The notes: generated from the letters alone by a model not told the origin. Counted from the first letter of the stretch, positions 11,351 through 21,910 are shown. The stretch: DNA of 64,000 nt from Peribolospora baueri (GCA_029717555.1 JAMDHS010000032.1:1-64000); one strand, 5' to 3'. Numbers and translations are program-made.

Positions 11351-12461
11351 GTCTGCTTGCCCTGTGTGAGGCGGGCGGCCTTGAAATGAAATGAACGGAC
11401 GTGGAGCAGGAAGGATGTGAACGGCGGGCGTCACTCGCATGTGAAGCAATGCGGAGGCGGAGGAAAGCGGCCCGAGCGGGCTGGATCACGTGCCGATCAT
11501 CCTTGGACGCCCGCCAAACGACCGTCTTGGACTGGAGCTCGAGCAGAACGGTCGTCGCAGTTTATCGTGCTCACGCTTCCGTGTGCCTCGACTTCTTCAG
11601 TGAGAATTGGCCCTTGAACGGGTGCCAGGCATCACGGTAGAATGGACGGATGCTCGCGTTGCAAAAAGACGGAGGGACGAAGCTCGGCGGGAGGGTACCA
11701 TCACGACCAAGCAAGACTTAGGGCTGGATGTGTCGGACCTCACGGACAGAACCAATACGGTTTGGGTCAATGGCTCCTCTACGTCCCCCCTCACCCATCC
11801 TTTTCACTGGAAAATTCATCCTACGTCACGTCGCTCTTACCAGCGCTTGATCCCTACCCGTTCTGAAGAACTCCGGCAGCGACGAAAATACACCGCTCGT
11901 CATTTGGGGACCTTTGGGCTAGATGAGAAGACGCATAGCGATGGGGAGACGGCAGTTCGAGATTGAGGCAGATTTTCCGTACGGCAGGCCCGATTTTGCA
12001 AGCAGGGCGCCACCACGCTGGACAGTGTCAGCCATGTCAAGCAGGAGAAGAGGCGGGTAAACAAGCGAGTATAGTGACCAGCATCTGTACGTCTTTGTGT
12101 CTCAGTCCGAATGGAGTCTCGACAGGAGCCAGACGTCTAAACAGAACTGGCGTCGTGCAAGTGCGCCTGGCCAGCGCCCGCCGTTACTTCACAACAATTC
12201 TGCAGGTCATTGATTGGTGCTGCCAGGCAACCCCAATTGTAAACTGTGCGTCCAGAATCAACCACAAAGATCCCTAGAAGCGCCGCGCTGGCGAATATTT
12301 TCTTGCGGTGAGGCGGGAGAAGGCATGGGTAGCTAGACATACAAGGCGATAAGAAGGTTGACCATGGCGAAGCGGGCGGGAGTGGGACAGGAAAAAGAGA
12401 GCCAACGGTACCACCCGAGCGCTGGCCGTCTTGAAACGAGAGGCTAGGATCGGCCCTTCGT
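11351..12461. other. Intergenic region upstream of PEX2
   Basis: About 1.1 kb between the PEX2 start and the eS24 3' end. A 119-codon frame on the + strand (11607-11966) lacks an ATG start and resembles nothing I know; I did not call it. The first part should hold the PEX2 promoter and the last part the 3' end of the eS24 transcript. No repeat or RNA gene was seen. Confidence 0.5.
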
Positions 12462-13363
12462 TTACTTCTTCTTCGCCTCGCCGGCCTTGGCCTTCTTCGT
12501 GCCACGGACCTAACGGATGAAGAAACAGGAACAAACAAAGACGACAAATCCGCCGGGGGGGGGGGGGGCGAGAGACGAGTAAGGAAAGCAGATCGCGACG
12601 AGAAAAAGAAAGAGAGTGAGAGTATGGAAACGTAACGCACCTTCTTGGCCCTGTTCTTCCTCTCCTTCCGCAACTTGCGAGAAGCCTTCTCCACCTTCTG
12701 CGCAAGACCGATCTGGAAGGACGAAAACGCGGGTCGCATGTCAGTTCGCATCGTTTGTGCGCCAGCCAAACTCCCGACTGCTGCCAGCGTCACGAGCGTA
12801 GACGAGGAGCTGAATCGTGCCACCACGAGGTTAAGGAGACACCCACCTGGACGAGCCTGTGCCTCGGCTCGAACTTCATGGACTCCCTAGAGTCGTAGAT
12901 GAGAGCGAAGCCAGTGGAGCGTCCACCACCGAAGTGAGTGCGCATGCCAAAAACGACGGTCTGCTCCTTGGGAGCCTTGTACATCTCCGCGAGCTTCTCG
13001 CGCAGCTCATCCTTGGAGACGTTGGCGCGCGTCGGGTGGATGACGTCGAGGACCATCTGTCTGCGCTGCAGGAGGCGGTTGGTGATGAACTTGCGCGTGC
13101 GCAGGGTGACGGGCGAAGTGGGGTCCTGTAAACAGTTCGTCGTTGCGCATGGGGAGCAACGAAAATACGATGAGTGTCCAGCTCCAGTGCAACTCGCATC
13201 GAGACAGCCACTTGACATCCCGATGTGCTTGGGCGGCCATCCCTCTCTCCACCAGCTCGCCTCCACCTGACTGCCCTAGCCCCTCATGTCCACACCAACG
13301 AGCAACCTTCGTCCTCCGTCACATCCAGGAAATCTGATCACTGTCCACCATGCTGCTCACCAT
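12462..13363 (-). CDS. RPS24: 40S ribosomal protein eS24
   Basis: Coding exons 13363-13361, 13125-12847, 12712-12641 and 12509-12462 give 133 residues, the normal length. eS24 is a small-subunit protein needed for pre-18S rRNA processing. Recognisable sequence: [52 protein letters not shown] and a Lys-rich tail ending GEAKKK. The start codon is the only coding triplet in its exon: ATG is followed at once by a GTGAGC donor, and the next exon opens [10 protein letters not shown]. Intron 3 holds a run of 14 G on the + strand (12555-12568), C in the transcript. The gene is divergent from the DUF4870-like gene at 13701, with 337 bp between start codons. The exon 1 assignment is the only uncertain piece. 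Confidence 0.92.
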
Positions 13364-13700
13364 CTTGATGACTTGGCGTTGACGGCGGTCGACGGTGCGG
13401 AGTGGGCCCTAATGCTAATGCTCCATCTTGGCCAACATTCGCTCCTCAGGTCGCCGCAGCATTGGACCCCGTCGACATAACCCTAAGAGAATTCGACTGT
13501 ATAGCTCGGATGAATGATGTAGCCGATACCCTCTTCGTCTACGTGTGGCGGTACAGTTAGGGTTAACACGTCACGTCCACGCGGAGCTGGGTCCGTTAGG
13601 ACGGCGAATGTCGTCGACCGATGGTCATCTGGAACGCATCCTCTCCGATAGAGTACCAGACGACCGGCAATCGATCCTCATATTTCACTCACTGGCATTC
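13364..13700. promoter_or_regulatory. Shared promoter of RPS24 and the DUF4870-like gene
   Basis: This 337-bp gap lies between two divergent start codons, so it must carry both promoters and leaders. The sequence TAGGGTTAACACG near 13558 and CATAACCCTAAG near 13477 form a facing pair of telomere-repeat-like (TAGGGTT / AACCCTA) boxes. In several fungi such boxes (Tbf1/Rap1-type) mark ribosomal-protein promoters; use here is inference. Confidence 0.4.
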
Positions 13701-14614
13701 ATGGCAGCCAACTTTGCACCCTACCAGCCGCCGCCGCCAGGCTCGCCCGTGTCGGTCGCTTTGGGGGGTGGAGGAGGGACCGGAGGAAGCAGCAAGCGAT
13801 ACTTCGCTCCGCCCTCTTCCTCGTCGTCCCACGGCTATGAAGGCGGATATCAGTCCGGCAGCACCACGCTTTTCGACGCAGACGCTCCCGTCGCAGGTGA
13901 CCCTGGCGCGGAAGGGCTTTCTGGCGCGAGCGGCTCTAGCTCGGGCGGGCCCAGCTGGGGCTTGGACAGGGGAGGGCCGCCGGGTACGGGCAGGGGTCTG
14001 GGAGGAGCGCCCAACCCGAGCAGTTACGCGACCACCCACGGGTATTCTCTGAGTATCTTGTGCGCTACGCCGTACCTCGTCCCTCCATTGACGAGCTTTG
14101 CGCTGCTACTTTTTGAGGTGGAGAACGTGAGTTTGGAAAGGGCAGATCTTATCGTCGTTGAGGACGGGTGTGCCACTGGGAGAAGCGACCGTACTGTTCC
14201 AAGTGTTGCTGACGGCCGTATGTCTCATTATTTTACCCCCCTTCCTTTGCTCATGACTCTTCGCGAATCAGGACCTGGCCCGCTTCCACGCATACCAGTC
14301 CGCACTGATCGGCATCTGTCTCTTCCTCGCCGAGCTCGTCCTCTTCTTCCTCTTCGGCTGGCGGACGCTCGGCTGGATCGTTGCCGTCCTTGGTTTCGTA
14401 TATAGCTGGTATTGCGGGTGAGCACCAGACGGCGGGAAGAACGACCTCGCTGTCCGCCGGTTCGAGTCCTTTTGGTCGCGCTGACTCTCTTGTTCTCTAC
14501 GGCATCGCACTCCTGAACAGCCTACAAGCCCATAGGACGTCACCGACGCTTGCCCGCGTCCCTTATCTCCCGACGTTTGGCGAGCTAGCGGACCGATGGG
14601 TATCTGAAGAATGA
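13701..14614 (+). CDS. DUF4870/Tic20-like small membrane protein
   Basis: Exons 13701-14126, 14272-14417 and 14521-14614 encode about 221 residues. The first ~115 residues are Gly/Ser/Pro-rich and probably disordered. The C-terminal domain has three hydrophobic segments (around ILCATPYLVPPLTSF, ALIGICLFLAELVLFFLF and LGWIVAVLGFVYSWYC) and the loop EVENDLARFHAYQSALIG. This loop and the ending VPYLPTFGELADRWV agree with the DUF4870 family of small integral membrane proteins of unknown function. The acceptor of exon 3 was chosen because only that frame gives the family-like ending. Likely location is an internal membrane; no function can be assigned. Confidence 0.75.
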
Positions 14615-14996
14615 GGCCGTCGCGGAAACGGCGTTCTTGGCCTAGATGGTCGTTCGTATTCGGCGATGGAGTTGGCATGAACCTGTCGCTTGATTCAGGC
14701 TTTGACCACGTCCATGATCTAAAAGTCTTATGATTCTTTCGATCTCTTTTCTTATATACCATTCGCGCCACTTCATTCCATCGAATCCCTGTATTATTAG
14801 TGCTTGATGCGCCTGTTTTCGGTCACCTCTCGTTCGCGACCGTCTAGCTAAACGACAATATCGTCCAATGGACGAGTGCCCAGGAAGAAGAGAAAGGGAA
14901 AGTGGACGTTCGTCACCGGGCTGGCTGAGACCACCGAGGGCGGCGATTTTGAAGTTCATCCATCCCGCGCTGACGAAATGCCATGGCCGCGCGAGG
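14615..14996. other. Convergent 3' spacer
   Basis: About 380 bp between the stop of the DUF4870-like gene and the stop of the Cys-rich membrane protein. Both neighbours end here, so it should contain the two 3' untranslated regions. I see no gene, repeat or RNA in it. Confidence 0.5.
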
Positions 14997-15700
14997 TCAG
15001 TGAGGCTTGTAAAATGGCGATCCATTCTGCGTCAGGAAAAAAACGGATGCGATCTCACCTGCCACAGCCGCCCTGTCCATCTGCGCACTGCTGCCACGAT
15101 GAGCAGACCGACACTGACGAGGATGTAGAGGGTGATGATGGTCCTGTCCTTGGGACTGTCCGGTTCTGGAGGGAGATAGATGGTTTGCGTCGACCCGCAG
15201 CTTCCTCAGCCCATGGCGATCGAAGAGACGTCGCTCTGAGAAGACGTCTCGGCTCACCGTAACACCTGGCCAGCACGTCCCCCTCATACCCAGTGCCGGT
15301 ATCCTGATCGACAGGCCCCAGCCTGGCGTCCTTACAGATGTCGAGCTTCTGATCCAAGCAAAATTGCTTGGTGCAAGTGAGACACGGCTTGCTGGGGTCG
15401 GTGGGGCGGAAGAGGGGTATGAGGGTGGAGTTGGAGAAGCAGATGCATTTACAGAGATGGAGGTCTGAAGAGGAGGCTAAGGGGCTCGATCTGGCCGCAA
15501 GGGCGGGTTGCAGGCACTGACGACGGAAGAAATGTTCCAAACGGTCCCAAAGAGCAGACGGAGCTCATGTCAGAGCGGAGGAGTTCGTCTGGAGCCAGCT
15601 GCGAGCCCAGACGAATACGCACGACGAGGATCAAGCAGATGGCCATGAGCAGCGCGCCGGCGAGCTGCCGGGCGACGATGTCTGACCGCGCGCGGGCCAT
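14997..15700 (-). CDS. Two-TM, Cys-rich membrane protein of unknown function
   Basis: Exons 15700-15543, 15490-15258, 15165-15059 and 15026-14997 give about 175 residues. A first hydrophobic segment (LAGALLMAICLILVV) sits near residue 15 and a second (IITLYILVSVGLLIVAAV) near residue 145. The loop between them is Cys-rich: CKCICFSNSTLIPLF, then CLTCTKQFCLDQ, then ICKDARLG and ARCY. The evenly spaced Cys residues suggest disulphides on the lumenal or extracellular side. This arrangement looks like a conserved fungal family, but I cannot name it. Introns 2 and 3 and the short last exon are firm by phase. Intron 1 (52 nt) is the least sure and could shift a few residues of the loop. It is divergent from ARP1 (592 bp between starts). 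Confidence 0.68.
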
Positions 15701-16002
15701 CCTTGGTGGAGCGAGCGCACGGTCGCAGGTCGCAGGGGCAAGCAAGTCGGTCGGGTCGATGTTGGGACGAGGCGAGGTGACGGTGTGAGAGGGGCGAATG
15801 TACGAGCGCTTCGTTTTGTTTTTGCCGGCGGTTGGGGTGGTCCGAGCCCAAGGGAGGGATGGAAGCAAGTGAGAGCGGCGGACTCGACTCGGCGTGGCTG
15901 CTCGCGCCAGAGCGTGGGAGAGGTTGATGAGAGGAACGCCGAGCGGTCAGCGACGTCAAGCTAGACGTCCACCGCATCGCATCGGCCAATTCTTCTTCTT
16001 CT

Positions 16003-16040
<38 letters not shown>

Positions 16041-16292
16041 TTCATCTCGCTCTTTCGTCAGCGCCCCTTCGCTCCCACACCTCGCCCCGCCGCCCTCTCG
16101 CCCCTGTCACCGATCATCACGTCGCCCGCAGTCCAGCTCGTCGCCTTCCATCACCCAAACCGCGTCCACGCGCCAGCAGCAGCCCTTTATCAAGCGACGA
16201 ACGTCGCGACGCAGCGATAGATAGCACAGGACGAGTGCCCGAGGAAGGAAGGAAGGAAGGAAAGAAGGAAGACGAAGAAGGAGGCACCCGCC
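15701..16292. promoter_or_regulatory. Divergent promoter with TCCTCG repeats
   Basis: This 592-bp region separates the start codons of the Cys-rich membrane protein (-) and ARP1 (+). It contains a CTT/TCCTCG pyrimidine repeat at about 15991-16043 and a GGAA/GAAA purine repeat at about 16240-16280, just before the ARP1 start. Pyrimidine-rich tracts are common in fungal promoters; no specific binding site is recognised. Confidence 0.45.
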
Positions 16293-18318
16293 ATGCCGCA
16301 AAGCGAGTTCGAGGACGTCCTCACCAACCAGCCCGTCGTCATTGACAATGTGAGCCCCTCCCCTCCCTGTCCGTCCCTGGCCGCGAGAGAAGGAGGCCTT
16401 TGCGCAAAGCTCGCCGCGATTTGTCGGCCCCAGCGTGAGCTCATTGAAGAAACTTTTTTTGCAGGGATCCGGCACGATAAAGGCAGGCTTCGCCGGCCAG
16501 GACACGCCGAAATGCTTCTTCCCTTCCTTGTGAGTGACCCCCTTGACATGCTCGCGCGCCACGCCTGGGAGACCGTCATCCGACTTCGTGTCTGTTCCGC
16601 GTCCTTCGCTGCGCTGTTCGCAATGTCGCCCCCTCCTCCAGTGTCGGACGCCCGAAACACGTCCGAGTGATGGCCGGCTCGATCGAGGGGGACATGTTCA
16701 TCGGCAAGCGGGCACAGGAGCTGCGCGGTCTGCTGAAAATCAAGTACCCCGTCGAGCATGGTATCGTCACGGACTGGGACGATATGGAGAGGATATGGAG
16801 CCACGTCTACACGGAGGAGCTCAAGATTTTGAGCGAGGAGGTGAGTCCAGCGAGCGTCCGTCCCGGCCGTGTCGGACGGCGTGGAGCATCGTTGCAAACG
16901 ATTTTTAAAGCGCCGCTGCGTCTCTTCCGCCTCCTTCAGCACCCCGTTCTCTTGACCGAGGCTCCGCTCAACCCGCGACAAAACCGAGAGCAGGCTGCCC
17001 AGATCTTTTTCGAGACGTTCAACGTACCCGCGCTCTTCACCAGTATTCAGGCCGTCCTTGCTCTGTGAGTGGTTCCTTTCTAGCCAACGCCCAACGACCT
17101 GTCTCTCTCGGGAGATCTGCCTCGCCCCGGCATGCAAGTCTTCATCGCGCCCGTCTCACACGTACACCTCGGCCCATCCCCCGTAGCTACTCCTCCGGTC
17201 GAACAACCGGCATCGTCCTGGACTCTGGCGATGGCGTGACACATGCGGTGCCAGTCTACGAAGGTTTTACGATGCCACATGCCATCCGACGGATCGACAT
17301 CGCCGGGCGGGACGTAACTGAGAACCTGCAAGTCCAGCTGCGCAAGGCAGGTTACCATTTGCACACGACTAGCGAGAAGGAGGTGGTGCGCATGATCAAG
17401 GAAAAGCACTGCTACATCGCCCTCAATACCAATAAGGAGGAGAAGGAGGCACAGGGAAGATCCGAAATGTTCAAGTTGCCCGATGGAAACAGCGTCAAGG
17501 TGAGCAGGTCGTTCAGAAGGAGCTCAATGCTATTTTCAGTTCTCCCAACTCGTCCAACTTTTATTAAACCGCTTCGATCGCTTCCCCGTTGTGCGGGCGC
17601 GATAGCTCGGCCCCGAACGTTTCCGAGCGCCGGAAATCCTTTTCAACCCGGAACTCATTGGTCAGGAATATCCTGGCATCCATCAAGTCGTAGTCGACAG
17701 CATCAACCGTGCCGATTTGGATCTTCGGAAGGCGCTCTTCAGCAACGTGCTTCTTAGCGGCGGCACAACGCTCACTAGAGGTGCGTCGGATGGTTCCGAC
17801 TGGCTTAGCTTGCAAGCAGCACTCCAGACGCTGGCAATCTAATGACTCATCACACGCTGTCCTCCGCTTGGCAGGTTTTGGTGACCGTCTCCTGTACGAG
17901 GTCAAGAGACTTGCGTTGAAGGACATCAAGATCAAAATCTACGCCCCTCCAGAGCGAAAGTACGCGACCTGGCTCGGCGGCAGCATTCTCGCCGGGTTGA
18001 GCACGTTCAAGAAGGTGCGTGCGAAGGGCCCGATGTGGCTCGCTTGTCGCCCGTTCCTCTTAGCTCTCTCCCGCTGACGATGATGTGTGGGATGTTGGTT
18101 CTCGACGCGTGATTCATGTGGCGTGGTACCCAGATGTGGGTGTCAGCAGAGGAATACCAGGAAGACCCGGACGTCATCTTCCGCAAGGTGAGCGGGCGTG
18201 TCGACTAGACGTACACCCCCCTCTTTCCCCACTTTCTCCTCTTCGCCGTCTCTCCTAGACTTGAGCTTAAACGATATGTTTGTTTTTATTCGTATTGTTC
18301 CTCTTGCAGGCTTTCTAG
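16293..18318 (+). CDS. ARP1: Actin-related protein 1 (centractin, dynactin filament)
   Basis: Nine exons: 16293-16349, 16465-16529, 16642-16840, 16940-17064, 17187-17499, 17606-17780, 17875-18014, 18134-18187 and 18310-18318; 378 residues, the usual Arp1 length. Arp1 polymerises into the short filament of dynactin, the dynein cofactor for microtubule transport. The actin fold is clear: [16 protein letters not shown] (phosphate loop 1), [52 protein letters not shown] (phosphate loop 2), [15 protein letters not shown] and [13 protein letters not shown]. Arp1-type rather than conventional actin features include the PQSEF N-terminus, RVMAG in place of the DNase loop of actin, and the ending [10 protein letters not shown]. 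All joins keep phase; the last exon codes only Ala-Phe and the stop. It converges on ACL4. Confidence 0.97.
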
Positions 18319-18667
18319 CTTTGTCCGCCTTGCTCTCTCTTCCGTCCGCTCGCGAGGTTTTACCGTAATCCACCTCCGTAGGCTACCGTCCGCCTCCCAT
18401 GTTCGCATCTTGATTACTCGCAGCAGCATACCTTTTTTTTTGCCCATCGCATCCGCCTCGCTCGCGTGTAGAAGAGGTCGTTGTCAACCGGGCTGGAATG
18501 TCTAAAGTGGTATACCCACCCTTGAGTTGGGTATCGCCGTCGAGCAAACCTTTTTTCAAGGTTGCGAGAAGGGGACGAGAGGTGGCGATGGCTAATGAGG
18601 AAGGGGTATACGTTCAAACCGACTGACCATTTTCGCGCGAGAAATACATCCTCCCGCCGGCGAAGGC
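18319..18667. other. Convergent 3' spacer of ARP1 and ACL4 with two hairpins
   Basis: About 350 bp between two stop codons. Two short hairpins lie close together: ATACCCAC...GTTGGGTAT at about 18513-18534 and GCAAACCTT...AAGGTTGC at about 18545-18566, the second with a T-rich loop. They may shape 3' end formation of the converging transcripts. No coding frame was seen. Confidence 0.4.
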
Positions 18668-20338
18668 TCAACCCATGTCCACGTCCCCAGCCTCGTCTTC
18701 CTCTTCCTCGCCTTCCTCGTCCACCCACTCGTCCTCTTCCCCATCTCCACCGACTTCGTTATCCGGCTCTGGATTCTTGATTCCCGCCGCGTCGAGAGAG
18801 GAGACGAGCTCTGCGACGTGTTCGAGGAGAGCGGGATCTTCGTGCTCGGTGATCTGGTAGAGCTATTCGTGTAGATAGATGGAGCCGAGAAGAAAGGTGC
18901 GAGCGATCAGCATCGTACACGCCTTCTCCTTGAGATTCGATGGATGGCGACTGGGAGTAAAAAGGGGCCGGAACCGGTGCTAGAGTTCCACTTCCGCTCA
19001 CCTGTTGGCAGGTTTCTAAGCACTCCCTCGCATCGCCCCATAGCTCCTCCTTCGTCGGCGCCACCTCCTTCTCTTCCGCCTTTTGTTTTCCCTTGCCCTC
19101 TTCAAGGCTCTCAGCGGCGTCGGCGCCGACCTTCTTCGCCTCCTCCTCGCCCATCAGCCAGTAGCACCACCCGAGAAGGTACCACAGGTCTACGTCCTGA
19201 TCGTCTTCTTGCTGGATCCCGTTCAACACGTCGAGTGCTGAATTCAGCTGGCCCGTTTCGAGGAGAAGCCGGCAGAAGGTCAGGCGAGCGGGTATCGGCG
19301 GGATGGCGACGTTGCCTAAGGGTGTTAGGAGGGAACAGGGCCACGGCAGATCAGAAGACGGTCGCCAGGCGGGAGAGAAGCGTAAAAAGCACTCACCAGG
19401 CTCGAGGTCTTTCCACAAAGACCACGCCTGCTGCAGCACCTCCCGAGCATCCTCATTTCTCTCCTGGCTGAGCCGCACCGATGCGAGTGTCTGGTAAACC
19501 TCTGGGTCCGACGCGTCGATCGACAGGGCGAGATTGAGGTATTCTTCGCACCGCTGCTCCGCTTCGGGCTCAAAACTGCCAAAGTAATCGTCCAGGAGAT
19601 GAAAAAGGATAAGCGAAAGAGTCGTTCTGATCCGGCCCGGGAAAAGAGACGACCGTCGTGCCAATTTTTCTCACCAGAGGTCCGTCAAATAGAGCTCAGT
19701 CATGCCCACCAATGCGGTGCTGATCTTCCTCCGCAGCTCCTTCCCTTCCTCGTCCCTCTTCTCTTGTGCGCCACTCTCGCTCTCGGAGCCACTGCCGACG
19801 GCCGATCCCACCCCCGCACCTACAGCGCCGTTTTCGGAAGATAACCGGTCCAGTCGGGCCTTGAGAAGGTCGACTGCGCTCTTGAAGAATCGCAATGCAT
19901 CTTCGGGTTCGGAGAGCTGTGCAAGGTAAAGATATGCTGCCGCAGAGGCCTCTTGACCTGGAGGAGGTTGAGTTGCTTGAGTGAGATGCTGCATGGGGGA
20001 GAAAAGGAGAAACGGCGCGGAACCGCGTCAGTGCCCCGCGACTTTCCAAGACTATAGGCGGGGAGAAAGGGAACACTCACATTAATGGCCCCTTCCACCT
20101 CTCCCAACTCAAGCTCTGCCGTCCCAAGCAGCTCCAAAGCGGACGCGTTCCCAGGCCTCGCTTCCAGAACCCGTAGGCAGAACGCCTTGGCAGCCTCAAA
20201 GTCACATGCGGCCAGGTGCTCGTGCACACGCTCCAGCAACTGCTCGGGCGAAAGCGTTGTGGCCAATGGAGGCTTCTTCAAGCCGTTGGACGAGGACAAC
20301 CTTGTCCCTTGCTTGGCTTTTGTGCGAGTGCGTACCAT
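18668..20338 (-). CDS. ACL4: TPR chaperone of ribosomal protein uL4, ACL4-like
   Basis: Exons 20338-20081, 19988-19675, 19575-19397, 19315-19002 and 18862-18668 give 419 residues. Acl4 holds newly made ribosomal protein Rpl4 (uL4) and delivers it to pre-60S particles. The protein is built of tetratricopeptide repeats: AAKAFCLRVLEARPGNASAL and LELLGTAELELGEVEGAIN near the N-terminus, EYLNLALSIDASDPEVYQTL in the middle, and LLETGQLNSALDVLNGI then LWYLLGWCYWLMG further on. The C-terminal 30 residues are almost all Asp/Glu (GEEEEDEAGDVDMG), suited to a basic ribosomal client. A Ser/Gly-rich insert follows the second helix pair. The N-terminal RTRTKAKQGTR is basic. Family assignment rests on TPR layout plus the acidic tail; another TPR chaperone is possible. 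Confidence 0.82.
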
Positions 20339-21110
20339 GGCGTGAAGATGCCTTGGAGGCAGACCAGACTGGGAACGTTGGAAGGCTCGATAGTTGTGAA
20401 TCACTTCGAAGATTGTGAAAGGCTGCGGCGTCCGCCGTGCTGCGGCGCAGCCTCAGATTTTGAAACGCAACGCGCGCGCGTGGGTTGGTCGCATAGTGGA
20501 ACGACGATGTGGTCAAGGTTAGCAGCAGTTGAAGCACTGACGCAGGGAGCAGGTGGCCCTTCGGGATAGTGGCATTACGTAGGGTGTGGGCGGAGGACGC
20601 GCAACGCACGCAGCGTGGGGGTAGCCGCACAGTGGACGACTGTGTGGTCAAGGGAGCACCAGTTAAAGCACTGACGCAGGGAACAGCGGGACTTCTCCGT
20701 TTCCTAAGGACCCTAAACTGAATAAACCAATCAATCAATCAATCGATCAATCAGGCGTTGAAGCTCGTCTCACCTTGATGGCCCTGTGAACACCGTAGAA
20801 GACAACCTTCTCCACAGGCGCAAAAAGGCTTGCGATGTCTTTAGACATGTTTTTTCTGCCGTCAGTCGAACTGGGACGATCATTGCCGCAACGCGCTATC
20901 CGCCTTTGACCGGTTGCGGAGCTGTTCGGTGATTCCATATCGTACCGTATCAATGACTCGCTCTGCCCAGCTCACATTGGGGCCCGGTTAAGTCTCGGCT
21001 TTCTGCAGCTTTCTGTCTAACGCAGGTCGTTATGGCTTTCCCAACTTCCACACCAAGTACCTCTTCGCCTCTCATTTCAAATTTTGCACAAAAATTCATT
21101 CCTCGCAGCC
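20339..21110. other. Spacer with an imperfect tandem duplication
   Basis: This 770-bp region lies between the divergent ACL4 and Gly-rich-protein genes. Two related 88-nt units (20466-20553 and 20600-20687) share CGCAACGC, GTGGTCAAGG and GCACTGACGCAGGGA blocks. Next to them is a short ATCA/AATC repeat (about 20727-20752). On the minus strand, 20847-20773 reads MSKDIASLFAPVEKVVFYGV... up to a GTGAGA donor. This could be the first exon of a tiny gene or a remnant, but I found no convincing second exon and do not call it. Confidence 0.45.
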
Positions 21111-21494
21111 ATGAATCTCTCGGCAACCTTGATCATCCTGGTCGCTCTGGCAATTAGGACCAGCGCTTTTCCACTCGTCGCTCGTGGTGACGATGGCGTG
21201 GCTGGCCCCTTCGGCTCCGGTAACGCCCAGGCCAACCTCTCCGGCAACGCCAACCACAAGCTCGACGAGACCGGCAACGCCGTGGCCGTGCAGGGCGCCG
21301 TAGGCGGCTGGGGTGGAGACTCGCCCGACTCGTCGGACACCAACGAGGCTCACGGACACAGCCGTGGAGGAGGAGGTATTGGAGGCGGTAATGGCATCGC
21401 AATTGGAGACAACGGAGGCGACGGTGGTAATGGCGGCGCTGCGGGGAAGAACGCCAATTTGGGCGGTCCGCGTCGCCTCTACGGCTTCTGGTGA
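21111..21494 (+). CDS. Small secreted Gly-rich protein
   Basis: A single exon of 127 residues. MNLSATLIILVALAIRTSA is a clear signal peptide with probable cleavage before FPLVARG. The mature part is about 108 residues, very rich in Gly, Asn and Asp (GGGGIGGGNGIAIGDNGG), has no Cys and ends RRLYGFW. There is no transmembrane segment or GPI tail. Length, composition and lack of domains are those of a secreted cell-wall or effector-like protein; function is unknown. It lies in its own 1.5-kb space between ACL4 and NUP192. The downstream 415 bp (21495-21910) contain its 3' end and the NUP192 promoter and nothing else that I recognise. Confidence 0.75.
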   Translation: MNLSATLIILVALAIRTSAFPLVARGDDGVAGPFGSGNAQANLSGNANHKLDETGNAVAVQGAVGGWGGDSPDSSDTNEAHGHSRGGGGIGGGNGIAIGDNGGDGGNGGAAGKNANLGGPRRLYGFW

Positions 21495-21910
21495 AGAACG
21501 AGACGGTCGACGACGAGACGAGGGGCCAGGGCGACCGACAGCGGCAGCGTGGGCTGCTCCGACTAGCCACACGCTATCAAAGTGTTCTCATCCCGTCACC
21601 AAGACGCCCGCCCGTCCTTCTGCAGCTTCACTCGCCTCTGAGTCTTCCCCCCGCAATCCCTTTTCCTCCTAGCGTTTCTGTGGGATTACTCGTCCCCAGT
21701 CAATCTCAGACACCTATGTAGGAAGGGGCGAAGATGGATTGAATTCAATGTTACAAACCCGGTTTGAAAGCGGGAAACAAAGGGGTGATCGACGGCACGT
21801 GACATTTTCGCGCGACGTGCACCGGCCAAGGCAGTGATTGACAGGCAGTGATTGATTACCTGCAGTCCGACCACCTTGGCGAGCCCGTTGTGTCTGGTAG
21901 GTCGCTCTCC

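Noticed and set aside
11607-11966. 119-codon frame on the + strand upstream of PEX2
   Set aside because: No ATG at its beginning, no recognisable family, no adjoining exon with matching phase; better left as non-coding.
14440-14490. B-box-like GGTTCGAGTCC suggesting a tRNA
   Set aside because: It lies in an intron of the DUF4870-like gene, has no A-box at the right distance and no pairing stems.
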